Of a stretch of DNA of 15,160 nucleotides, positions 7,472-13,496 are shown in pieces. The position numbers and the translations under genes are program-made. Source of the DNA: Micavibrio sp. UBA2020 (GTDB lineage Bacteria; Pseudomonadota; Alphaproteobacteria; Micavibrionales; UBA2020). How positions within the stretch are numbered: position 1 is the stretch's first letter; the number at the start of each line of letters is the position of its first letter. The notes beneath the pieces were generated by a model that worked only from the letters and a program-made list of their open reading frames with translations, did no database searches and was not told where the DNA came from. The stretch lies in assembly GCA_002334985.1 (NCBI GenBank), contig DDBY01000184.1:1-15160 (forward strand). Reading direction: 5' to 3'.

Positions 7472-7487
7472 TTAACAGATGATTAAC
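7472..7487 (+). promoter_or_regulatory. CtrA-type binding site TTAA-N7-TTAAC
   Basis: TTAACAGATGATTAAC matches the published alphaproteobacterial CtrA consensus TTAA-N7-TTAAC exactly. It lies 99 bases before the ATG at 7581 of the exported-protein gene and 117 bases upstream of divergent yggT. The terminal C occurs only in the plus-strand reading, favouring rightward control. CtrA sites of activated promoters often overlap the -35 region; here CAATAT at 7501-7506 is a possible but closely spaced -10. Confidence 0.6.
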
Positions 7488-7518
7488 CAAAGCGGGGGCA
7501 CAATATCCCAAAGGCCGC

Positions 7519-7530
7519 CCGTCCGGACGG
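7519..7530. repeat. 12-bp perfect palindrome in the leader of the exported-protein gene
   Basis: CCGTCCGGACGG is self-complementary and lies 32 bases downstream of the CtrA-type box and about 55 upstream of the start codon. It could be a regulator site or an mRNA hairpin near a transcript's 5' end. Nothing in it identifies a binding protein. Confidence 0.35.
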
Positions 7531-7586
7531 CTTGAAAGTCTCGCCCGCCACCTCCGCAAGACACCGTCCCACCGAGGAGCATGCCC

Positions 7587-9008
7587 GTGCCGTCATTTTT
7601 TAAGAAGTTTTTTGCCGCTGTCGCGCTTTGCCTGTTTTCGCTGCCTGCCCATGCGGAATCCCTCACGCTCGCTTTCGACAAAAACCTGCAAATGACGCAG
7701 CTGGTTGCAGGCGCCACGCCGCCCGCTGCAGGCGCGCAAACGACGCAGCAAACCATTACGCTTTATCCGGACGCCTATACCAGCCGCAACGGTCAAAACG
7801 AGAATATATACGACTTCAGTAAAAAAACATTCACCGTGGTGAACCACGCGGCCAAGACATATACGGTCTATCCGCTGCATAGCGTTGCGCTGTTCCGCTC
7901 GCGCGACCGCACCAGCCGCCTTGGCATGAAAATTACCATGTACCAGCAAAAAACCGGCACAGCCGCGCCGCCCATCAGCATTCTGACCGAAGACATTGAT
8001 ATCGACATGATGCTGGCCGCGAACAACAACAATAAAACCACCGAAAAAATCAAAACAGCCAAAGAAGAAGGCAAAATCACCTTCCGCGATGATAAGTCGC
8101 AGGTATTGGCAACAGCGGAGGTCTCATCCACCTCTACACCGCTGCCGCAAAGCCTGCGCAAAACCTATGCGCATTTCATCGTTTATGAATTTACGATGCA
8201 CCCCGTTATCAAAAAGGCGCTGGCTGCGGAAAGCGGCGTTTTCAAAAAACTGGCCTTCACCAACCGCGACATGTTCCGCAATCTGGCCGCCATTTATACA
8301 TGGACGCAAACCGCCGCAGAAACGCAGGCGGATGCAAATGCCCCCGTCATCCCTGAAGATTACAAACGCATTTATCACGCCGACCCCGAACTGGACGCCG
8401 CGTTCAAGGCGGCGCATACGCCATTCGCTTTCGACGGTGAAGCTTTCCAGCAGGAAATGGCCACGCTGATTGACCAGCGCAAATATCTGACGGGATTTTT
8501 GAAAACGCAGCAGGCCGCGCTTTCGATGCCGCCGGATGCTGTCCGCAAAAACCAGCCCTATTTCGCAACAGCCATAAAAGCGGCGGAGAATTTCGAAAAA
8601 GCGGCCTATCTTTCTATTATCCAAACGCCGGACAATCCGGCCGAGCTGCTGCAATACAACGGGAACCTGGAAAAAGCCAAAGCCCGCGTCGGCGATATGG
8701 CATGGCTTCTGGATTATTTTATCGACCAGCACACCCGCAACGTGCTCAGCGCGAAAAAGAACCCCAGTAAAGAAGATTTGCAGCAGCTGGCCACCTTACA
8801 ATCACGCCTGCTCATGATGCTGAAAAAACTGCCGCACAATCTGGGCATTTACGAGCGCACGGCGGAGGTACATTACAGCCGCCTTGAAATTCCGACCGCC
8901 ATGCTCTATTGGACGCAGGCCGCTGAAATCGCCCCGACATCCACAAGCGCGCAAAAATTGCAGCAGATGAAGACAGAAGCGGAAAAAAACTTTCCGGAAT
9001 ACTTCTAG
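7587..9008 (+). CDS. Exported protein of unknown function
   Basis: I do not recognise this 473-residue protein. From the GTG at 7587 it starts with a clear Sec signal peptide: basic FFKKFF, a hydrophobic AAVALCLFSL core and cleavage after PAHA (about residue 23), so it is periplasmic or secreted. Residues 25-170 look beta-rich and include YDFSKKTFTVVNHAAKTYTV (about 75-94), the kind of repeated two-strand pattern seen in LolA-like/DUF4412-type periplasmic domains (resemblance only). From about 185 on it is helical, and the last 60 residues (ERTAEVHYSRLEIPTAMLYW onward) resemble a TPR-type helix pair. GAGGAG at 7574-7579 is seven bases from this GTG but only one from the ATG at 7581, which is the alternative start. 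A CtrA-type box lies upstream. The next gene follows after 111 bases. Confidence 0.8.
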   Translation: MPSFFKKFFAAVALCLFSLPAHAESLTLAFDKNLQMTQLVAGATPPAAGAQTTQQTITLYPDAYTSRNGQNENIYDFSKKTFTVVNHAAKTYTVYPLHSVALFRSRDRTSRLGMKITMYQQKTGTAAPPISILTEDIDIDMMLAANNNNKTTEKIKTAKEEGKITFRDDKSQVLATAEVSSTSTPLPQSLRKTYAHFIVYEFTMHPVIKKALAAESGVFKKLAFTNRDMFRNLAAIYTWTQTAAETQADANAPVIPEDYKRIYHADPELDAAFKAAHTPFAFDGEAFQQEMATLIDQRKYLTGFLKTQQAALSMPPDAVRKNQPYFATAIKAAENFEKAAYLSIIQTPDNPAELLQYNGNLEKAKARVGDMAWLLDYFIDQHTRNVLSAKKNPSKEDLQQLATLQSRLLMMLKKLPHNLGIYERTAEVHYSRLEIPTAMLYWTQAAEIAPTSTSAQKLQQMKTEAEKNFPEYF

Positions 9009-9119
9009 GCTTCGCCAAAAAAACAGCTATTGCCCTCGCCAAAGCTTGTCCGGCATTGATTTCGTGCGGCGTCTGGTTCAGCATAGGCCTGCTTTTTTTA
9101 TCAACGCAGGAGGACGCCC

Positions 9120-9590
9120 TTGTCTGACACTTCCACCCTCTCGGCTGAGAACACGGCCTACCTTGAACTCAAAGACGGCCGCGTAGTCATTGAACTGCGC
9201 CCCGACATCGCGCCCAAACACGTCGCGCGCATCAAACAGCTTATCAAGGAAGGTTTCTATAACGGCCTGAAATTCCACCGCGTCATTCCGGGTTTTATGG
9301 CGCAAACCGGCTGCCCGCAGGGCTCCGGCTATGGCGGTTCGGGCACGAAACTGCCCGCCGAATTCAGCGATGCGCCTTTCGTGCGCGGCACGCTCGGCAT
9401 GGCGCGCGCCATGGACCCCAACAGCGGCGACAGCCAGTTTTTCATCACCTTCGGCGAAACGCCCCATCTGGACGGGCAATACACCGTCTGGGGTCAGGTT
9501 GTCGAAGGCATGGAACTGGTCGATGGCATCAGCGTTGGTGAACCGCCTGCCAATCCGGATAAAATCGTCACTTTCAGCTTGGCCGAATAA
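9120..9590 (+). CDS. Cyclophilin-type peptidyl-prolyl cis-trans isomerase, cytosolic
   Basis: Catalyses proline cis-trans isomerisation. The single cyclophilin domain fills the 156 residues. R54 with F59, M60 and Q62 (FHRVIPGFMAQTG) and SQFFITF (105-111) form the active site, and the C-terminal HLDGQYTVWGQVVEGMELVD (117-136) is typical of the bacterial branch. There is no signal peptide. The start is TTG, supported by a perfect AGGAGGA at 9108-9114 five bases upstream; there is no usable ATG before the domain. It lies 36 bases before a close paralogue that carries a signal peptide, so the pair probably shares one transcript and serves two compartments. ppiA/ppiB naming across phyla is inconsistent, so I give no symbol. 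Confidence 0.95.
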   Translation: MSDTSTLSAENTAYLELKDGRVVIELRPDIAPKHVARIKQLIKEGFYNGLKFHRVIPGFMAQTGCPQGSGYGGSGTKLPAEFSDAPFVRGTLGMARAMDPNSGDSQFFITFGETPHLDGQYTVWGQVVEGMELVDGISVGEPPANPDKIVTFSLAE

Positions 9591-9626
9591 GCCACACGGC
9601 AACGCACAACCCTAACGAGGAATATC

Positions 9627-10211
9627 ATGAAAAATCAAATCCTTGGACTTTTTTCCGCCCTGCTGATGGCTTTCGCCGTCACGGCGACGCCCGCGCAGGC
9701 GCAAGACGGCGCGAAAACGCAAGACCTTGAAAACACCCTTTACATGGATCTGGCGACCGGCCGCGTGGTTATCGAACTGCGCCCCGACCTCGCCCCCCAG
9801 CACGTTGCCCGCGTGAAAGAGCTGACGCGCGAGGGTTTTTACAACGGCCTGAAATTCCACCGCGTGATTGAAGGCTTCATGGCGCAAACCGGCGACCCCA
9901 AAGGCGACGGCACGGGCGGTTCGGGTAAAAACCTGCCGGCTGAATTTTCGTCCGAAAAATTCGTGCGCGGCACACTGGGCGCAGCACGCACGAACGACCC
10001 CAACAGCGCGGACAGCCAGTTCTTCATCACCTTCGGCGCAACGCCGCACCTGAACGGCCAATACACCGTGTGGGGTCAGGTTGTTTCCGGCATGGAACTG
10101 GTCGATGGTATCGCACGCGGCGAGCCGCCGATGAACCCCGACAAAATCGTCAAGATGACGGTTGCCGCAGATGAAACGTCCAAGGGGCCGGTTGAAAACG
10201 CTGCCCAGTAA
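9627..10211 (+). CDS. Cyclophilin-type peptidyl-prolyl cis-trans isomerase, periplasmic
   Basis: Paralogue of the preceding gene, with the same intact active site (R79, F84, M85, Q87 in FHRVIEGFMAQTG; SQFFITF at 130-136). It is preceded by a Sec signal peptide: MKNQ, a hydrophobic LGLFSALLMAFAVTA core and a likely cut after PAQA at residue 25. By eye the two domains agree at roughly three quarters of positions, pointing to a tandem duplication followed by gain or loss of the export signal. A short hydrophilic tail (ADETSKGPVENAAQ) follows the domain. GAGGA at 9617-9621 is five bases before the ATG. The mature protein would act as a folding helper for exported proteins. A strong terminator follows 47 bases after the stop. 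Confidence 0.95.
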   Translation: MKNQILGLFSALLMAFAVTATPAQAQDGAKTQDLENTLYMDLATGRVVIELRPDLAPQHVARVKELTREGFYNGLKFHRVIEGFMAQTGDPKGDGTGGSGKNLPAEFSSEKFVRGTLGAARTNDPNSADSQFFITFGATPHLNGQYTVWGQVVSGMELVDGIARGEPPMNPDKIVKMTVAADETSKGPVENAAQ

Positions 10212-10234
10212 AAGACTAAAAAGGCGTTTTTAAA

Positions 10235-10248
10235 CGGGGGATTCCCCG
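10235..10248 (+). repeat. Small GC hairpin ahead of the terminator
   Basis: CGGGG (10235-10239) pairs with CCCCG (10244-10248). Its G-run (10236-10240) could instead pair with the C-run 10259-10263 that forms the left arm of the following terminator, so the two structures could compete. Confidence 0.3.
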
Positions 10249-10258
10249 CTTTTCCAAA

Positions 10259-10301
10259 CCCCCTCGGGATGCTATGTTATGTGGCTTCCGAGGGGGTTTT
10301 T
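10259..10301 (+). terminator. Rho-independent terminator after the cyclophilin pair
   Basis: CCCCCTCGG (10259-10267) pairs perfectly with CCGAGGGGG (10288-10296), followed directly by five T. The loop is 20 bases, longer than usual. It closes the cyclophilin transcript and lies 58 bases before etfB, so etfB needs its own promoter or readthrough. Confidence 0.85.
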
Positions 10302-10359
10302 CTATGCGCGCTGCAACATGAAAAGCGCCACCCGCCGCGAGCCGAACAAAGAGGACGAT

Positions 10360-11109
10360 ATGAAAATTCTTGTGCCCGTCAAGCGCGTCGTTGACTACAA
10401 CGTCAAAATCCGCGTCAAAAGTGACCAGAGCGGCGTAGAGCTTGCCAACGTCAAAATGTCCATGAACCCCTTCTGCGAAATTGCGGTCGAAGAAGCCGTG
10501 CGCCTGAAAGAAAAAGGCATCGCCACCGAAATCATCGCCGTTTCCATCGGCCCCGCACAGGCGCAGGAAACGCTGCGCACCGCCCTTGCCATGGGTGCGG
10601 ACAAAGCCATTCTGGTGCAAACCGACACCGCGCCGGAACCGCTGGCCGTGGCCAAGATGTTGCAAAAACTTGTGACACAAGAAGCGCCGCAGCTGGTCAT
10701 CCTCGGCAAACAGTCGATTGATGGTGACAATAACCAGACGGGGCAAATGCTCTCCGCCCTGCTCGGCTGGGGTCAGGCGACCTTCGCGTCCAAAGTTGAA
10801 AAAGACGGCGAGACGCTGAAAGTCATGCGCGAAATCGATGGCGGCCTTGAAACCCTCGCCGTCAAGCTGCCGGCCGTTGTCACCACCGACCTGCGTTTGA
10901 ACGAACCGCGTTATGCCTCGCTGCCGAATATCATGAAGGCGAAGCAAAAGCCGCTTGCGACTGTCACCCCCGCCGACCTCGGCGTTGATGTAACACCGCG
11001 TGTGACGGTTGTGAAAGTGTCGGAACCTTCCGCACGCAAAGCCGGCATCAAAGTTAAAGACGTCGCCGAACTGGTGGACAAACTGAAAAACGAAGCAAAG
11101 GTAATCTGA
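10360..11109 (+). CDS. etfB: Electron transfer flavoprotein, beta subunit
   Basis: Small subunit of the soluble FAD/AMP heterodimer that carries electrons from acyl-CoA and related dehydrogenases to ETF-ubiquinone oxidoreductase. The 249 residues begin in the family manner ([20 protein letters not shown]). The ETF-beta signature [20 protein letters not shown] runs at about 169-188 and continues into [10 protein letters not shown], the recognition loop that contacts partner dehydrogenases. [10 protein letters not shown] (121-130) belongs to the AMP/FAD region. AAAGAGGA ends four bases before the ATG at 10360. The frame is open further up (ATG at 10318, ORF from 10279), but those residues are not family-like and run into the terminator. 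etfA follows after one base. Confidence 0.97.
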   Translation: MKILVPVKRVVDYNVKIRVKSDQSGVELANVKMSMNPFCEIAVEEAVRLKEKGIATEIIAVSIGPAQAQETLRTALAMGADKAILVQTDTAPEPLAVAKMLQKLVTQEAPQLVILGKQSIDGDNNQTGQMLSALLGWGQATFASKVEKDGETLKVMREIDGGLETLAVKLPAVVTTDLRLNEPRYASLPNIMKAKQKPLATVTPADLGVDVTPRVTVVKVSEPSARKAGIKVKDVAELVDKLKNEAKVI

Positions 11110-11110
11110 C

Positions 11111-12040
11111 ATGCCCAGCGTTCTTCTTATCGCCGAACACGATAACGCCAGCGTGAAACCCGCAACGCTGAACGCCGTCACCGCCGCGAAAAAACTCGGC
11201 GATGTGGATATTCTTGTCGCGGGGCAAAACTGCGCTGCTGTGGCCGCGGCCGCCGCAAAAATCGCCGGTATCCGCAAGGTATTGTCGGCGGATGATGCCG
11301 CCTATGCGCATCAGCTGGCCGAAAACACCGCCGCGCTGGTTGCCAAATCTGCGGCAGGATACGACTACATCCTTGCCCCTGCAACAACCACGGGCAAAAA
11401 CATGCTGCCGCGCGTAGGCGCGCTTCTGGATGTGCAGCCCCTGTCCGACGTCAGCGGCATCGAAGGGCCGGATACTTTTATCCGCCCCATCTACGCGGGC
11501 AATGCCTTCGCTACCGTCAAATCGTCTGACAAGGTGAAGGTGATGACCGTACGCATCACGGCCTTCGACGCCGCGCCCGCCGATGGCGGCAGCGCTGCGG
11601 TTGAAGCCGCCCAAGGCGCAGGCGATGCGGGCGTCACCAGCTTCGCCGGACAAGAGCTGACCAAATCCGAACGCCCCGAGCTCACCGCTGCGCGTATCGT
11701 CGTATCCGGCGGGCGCGGCATGGGCAATGGCGAGAACTTCAAACTTATCGAAGCCGTCGCGGATAAGCTAAACGCCGCTGTCGGTGCATCGCGCGCGGCT
11801 GTCGATGCAGGTTTCGTGCCCAACGATTACCAGGTCGGCCAGACCGGCAAGGTCGTCGCGCCTGACCTTTATATCGCCGTCGGTATTTCCGGCGCCATCC
11901 AGCACCTTGCGGGCATGAAAGATTCCAAAGTCATCGTCGCCATCAACAAAGACGGCGATGCCCCTATCTTCCAAATCGCCGATTACGGTCTGGTGCAGGA
12001 CCTTTTCACCGCCCTGCCGGAGCTGGAAAAGGCGCTGTAA
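11111..12040 (+). CDS. etfA: Electron transfer flavoprotein, alpha subunit
   Basis: Large, FAD-binding subunit of electron transfer flavoprotein, partner of EtfB. Of 309 residues, about 1-185 form the N-terminal domain and 190-309 the FAD domain. The latter shows VVSGGRGMG (197-205), [13 protein letters not shown] (225-237; the S-R pair contacts the flavin), [25 protein letters not shown] (241-265, split over Q-T-G and the conserved His) and the [16 protein letters not shown] signature (278-293). The start follows the etfB TGA by a single base, with AAAGG at 11097-11101 nine bases upstream inside etfB, so the two subunits are translationally linked. A strong terminator follows. Length and motifs are normal for the bacterial short EtfA form that lacks an extra ferredoxin domain. 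Confidence 0.97.
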   Translation: MPSVLLIAEHDNASVKPATLNAVTAAKKLGDVDILVAGQNCAAVAAAAAKIAGIRKVLSADDAAYAHQLAENTAALVAKSAAGYDYILAPATTTGKNMLPRVGALLDVQPLSDVSGIEGPDTFIRPIYAGNAFATVKSSDKVKVMTVRITAFDAAPADGGSAAVEAAQGAGDAGVTSFAGQELTKSERPELTAARIVVSGGRGMGNGENFKLIEAVADKLNAAVGASRAAVDAGFVPNDYQVGQTGKVVAPDLYIAVGISGAIQHLAGMKDSKVIVAINKDGDAPIFQIADYGLVQDLFTALPELEKAL

Positions 12041-12054
12041 TCCACCGCTCACAC

Positions 12055-12097
12055 CACAACAAAAAGCCCCCGTTTGAAACGGGGGCTTTTTGTTGTG
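12055..12097. terminator. Perfect bidirectional terminator between etfA and the type I secretion operon
   Basis: Two perfect 21-base inverted arms (12055-12075 and 12077-12097) surround one central G. The core GCCCCCG/CGGGGGC is flanked by an A5 run on one side and a T5 run on the other, so the hairpin has a U-run in whichever direction it is transcribed. It sits in the 70-base gap between the converging stops of etfA (12040) and the HlyD-family gene (12111) and would stop both transcripts. Confidence 0.92.
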
Positions 12098-12110
12098 CGC
12101 ACTTATAGGT

Positions 12111-13496
12111 TTAACGTTCGCGCAGTGCCGTCTGCGATGCCTTGATAAACGGCTTCAGCAAATACTGCATCACCGTCTTGCGCCCCGTGATGATGTCCAC
12201 AGTCGCCTGCATGCCCGATTTGATATCGTATTCCTTGTCGCCCTTGCGCAGTTTTTCCGCGCTGGTTTCGACGCGCACACGGTAAAAGCTTTCACCCTTT
12301 TCGGTCGTGAAGCTGTCCGCGCCGACCTCGGTCACATTGCCCTGCATGGCGCCGTAGATGGAAAAGTCATAGGACGACAAACGCACAACCGCTTTCTGCC
12401 CCGGATTGATGAAAGCAATGTCGGAGGGCTTGATGCGTGCCTCGACCACCAGCAAATCATCGACGGGAACGATTTCCATGATAGGCTCGCCCGCGCGCGC
12501 AACGCCGCCGACGGTGGATATTTTAATATCCTTCACGATACCGTCCATGGGCGCGCGAATCTCGCTGCGCTCGGTTCGGTCTTTATGCGCGGTCATGGTT
12601 TCGCGCACCGTGTTCATCTCGATGGTTTTTTCAGCCAGCTCGCGCTGCGCTGTGGCACGGAAGCCGCTTTTCAGCTCGTTGATACGCTCGTCCGCTTCTT
12701 TGACTGCGGTTTGGGAGCGTGGCAGGGCCAGGCGCAAACCGTTCAGCTCCGCCCGCTGCTGGGCAATCTGGCGGTCCAGCTGGAGCAGTTCCATCTTGTT
12801 CGCGGCCCCGCGCTCCACCATCGGCGCGACCATCGCGCGTTCTTCCTGCGCAAGGCCGAGGACGCTCGAAATATCCGCAATGCGGCGCTGAAGCTCCGTG
12901 ACTTCCTGCTGGCGCTGTTCGCGCTGCTGTTCGAGTACAGCCAGCTGCCCCTCGCGTTGCTTGCGGTTCGCATCATAAGTGTCACGTTCCGCCTTGACGG
13001 AGTCGAGTACCAGCTTGGTCACTTCTTCCGGGAATTCCAGCGGCTTTTCATCTGCCTCCGCCTGCAAACGCGTAATCGTCGCAAGAAGGCCGTAGTATTT
13101 TTGCTGGCTGGCCGAAAGGTCGGATTTAAACTGCTCGTTGCGCAGGTGCAGAATGACCTGCCCCTTTTCAACGCGGTCGCCCGTTTTGACAGGGAAGGAT
13201 TCGATGATACCGCCTTCGAGACTCTGTATGACCTGAATTTCGGACGAGGGGATAACCTTGCCCTCCCCGCGTGAAACTTCTTCCAGCGTTGCAAGGTTAG
13301 CCCAGAGGATGAAAAGCCCCAAAAGCCCCGCGATGAAATAAAGCAGAATATGGTCACGCCACGCTATACCGTCGGCGGGCGAAAAGTCCTCGTCGTATTT
13401 GCGCGTCAGGTCGAATTTGCGCAGGTCGAATTCATCGTATTCGGCATTGCGGTTTTCATTCGCCTTTTTGGAGGGCTTGACGTTTTTATCATTCAT
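12111..13496 (-). CDS. Type I secretion membrane fusion protein, HlyD family (LapC-like)
   Basis: Periplasmic adaptor that links an inner-membrane ABC exporter to an outer-membrane TolC-type channel. The 461 residues show a charged cytosolic N-terminus (1-48) and one membrane helix (about 49-67). A lipoyl-like half-motif follows at 85-120 (IQSLEGGIIESFPVKTGDRV), then a long Gln/Glu/Arg-rich coiled-coil hairpin (about 125-310). The second lipoyl half is SEIRAPMDGIVKDI (311-324), and the family's C-terminal signature lies at about 425-447 (IKSGMQATVDIITGRK). GAGGGGG at 13503-13509 is six bases before the ATG at 13496. Upstream codons to 13589 lie inside the ABC gene. It overlaps that gene by eight bases (ATGAATGA), so the two are translationally coupled. 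The cargo is not in the window. Confidence 0.95.
   Translation of the reverse strand: MNDKNVKPSKKANENRNAEYDEFDLRKFDLTRKYDEDFSPADGIAWRDHILLYFIAGLLGLFILWANLATLEEVSRGEGKVIPSSEIQVIQSLEGGIIESFPVKTGDRVEKGQVILHLRNEQFKSDLSASQQKYYGLLATITRLQAEADEKPLEFPEEVTKLVLDSVKAERDTYDANRKQREGQLAVLEQQREQRQQEVTELQRRIADISSVLGLAQEERAMVAPMVERGAANKMELLQLDRQIAQQRAELNGLRLALPRSQTAVKEADERINELKSGFRATAQRELAEKTIEMNTVRETMTAHKDRTERSEIRAPMDGIVKDIKISTVGGVARAGEPIMEIVPVDDLLVVEARIKPSDIAFINPGQKAVVRLSSYDFSIYGAMQGNVTEVGADSFTTEKGESFYRVRVETSAEKLRKGDKEYDIKSGMQATVDIITGRKTVMQYLLKPFIKASQTALRER

Noticed and set aside
9079..9101. Possible terminator before the first cyclophilin (AGGCCTGC followed by seven T)
   Set aside because: The only stem is about three base pairs; the T-run alone is not enough.
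10216..11277. A 353-codon minus-strand ORF opposite etfB
   Set aside because: Shadow of etfB and early etfA; runs through the terminator and has no recognisable domain.
12090..13274. A 394-codon plus-strand ORF opposite the HlyD-family gene
   Set aside because: Composition typical of the antisense of a GC-rich gene, no ribosome binding site, and it begins just after the bidirectional terminator. The minus-strand gene is unambiguous.
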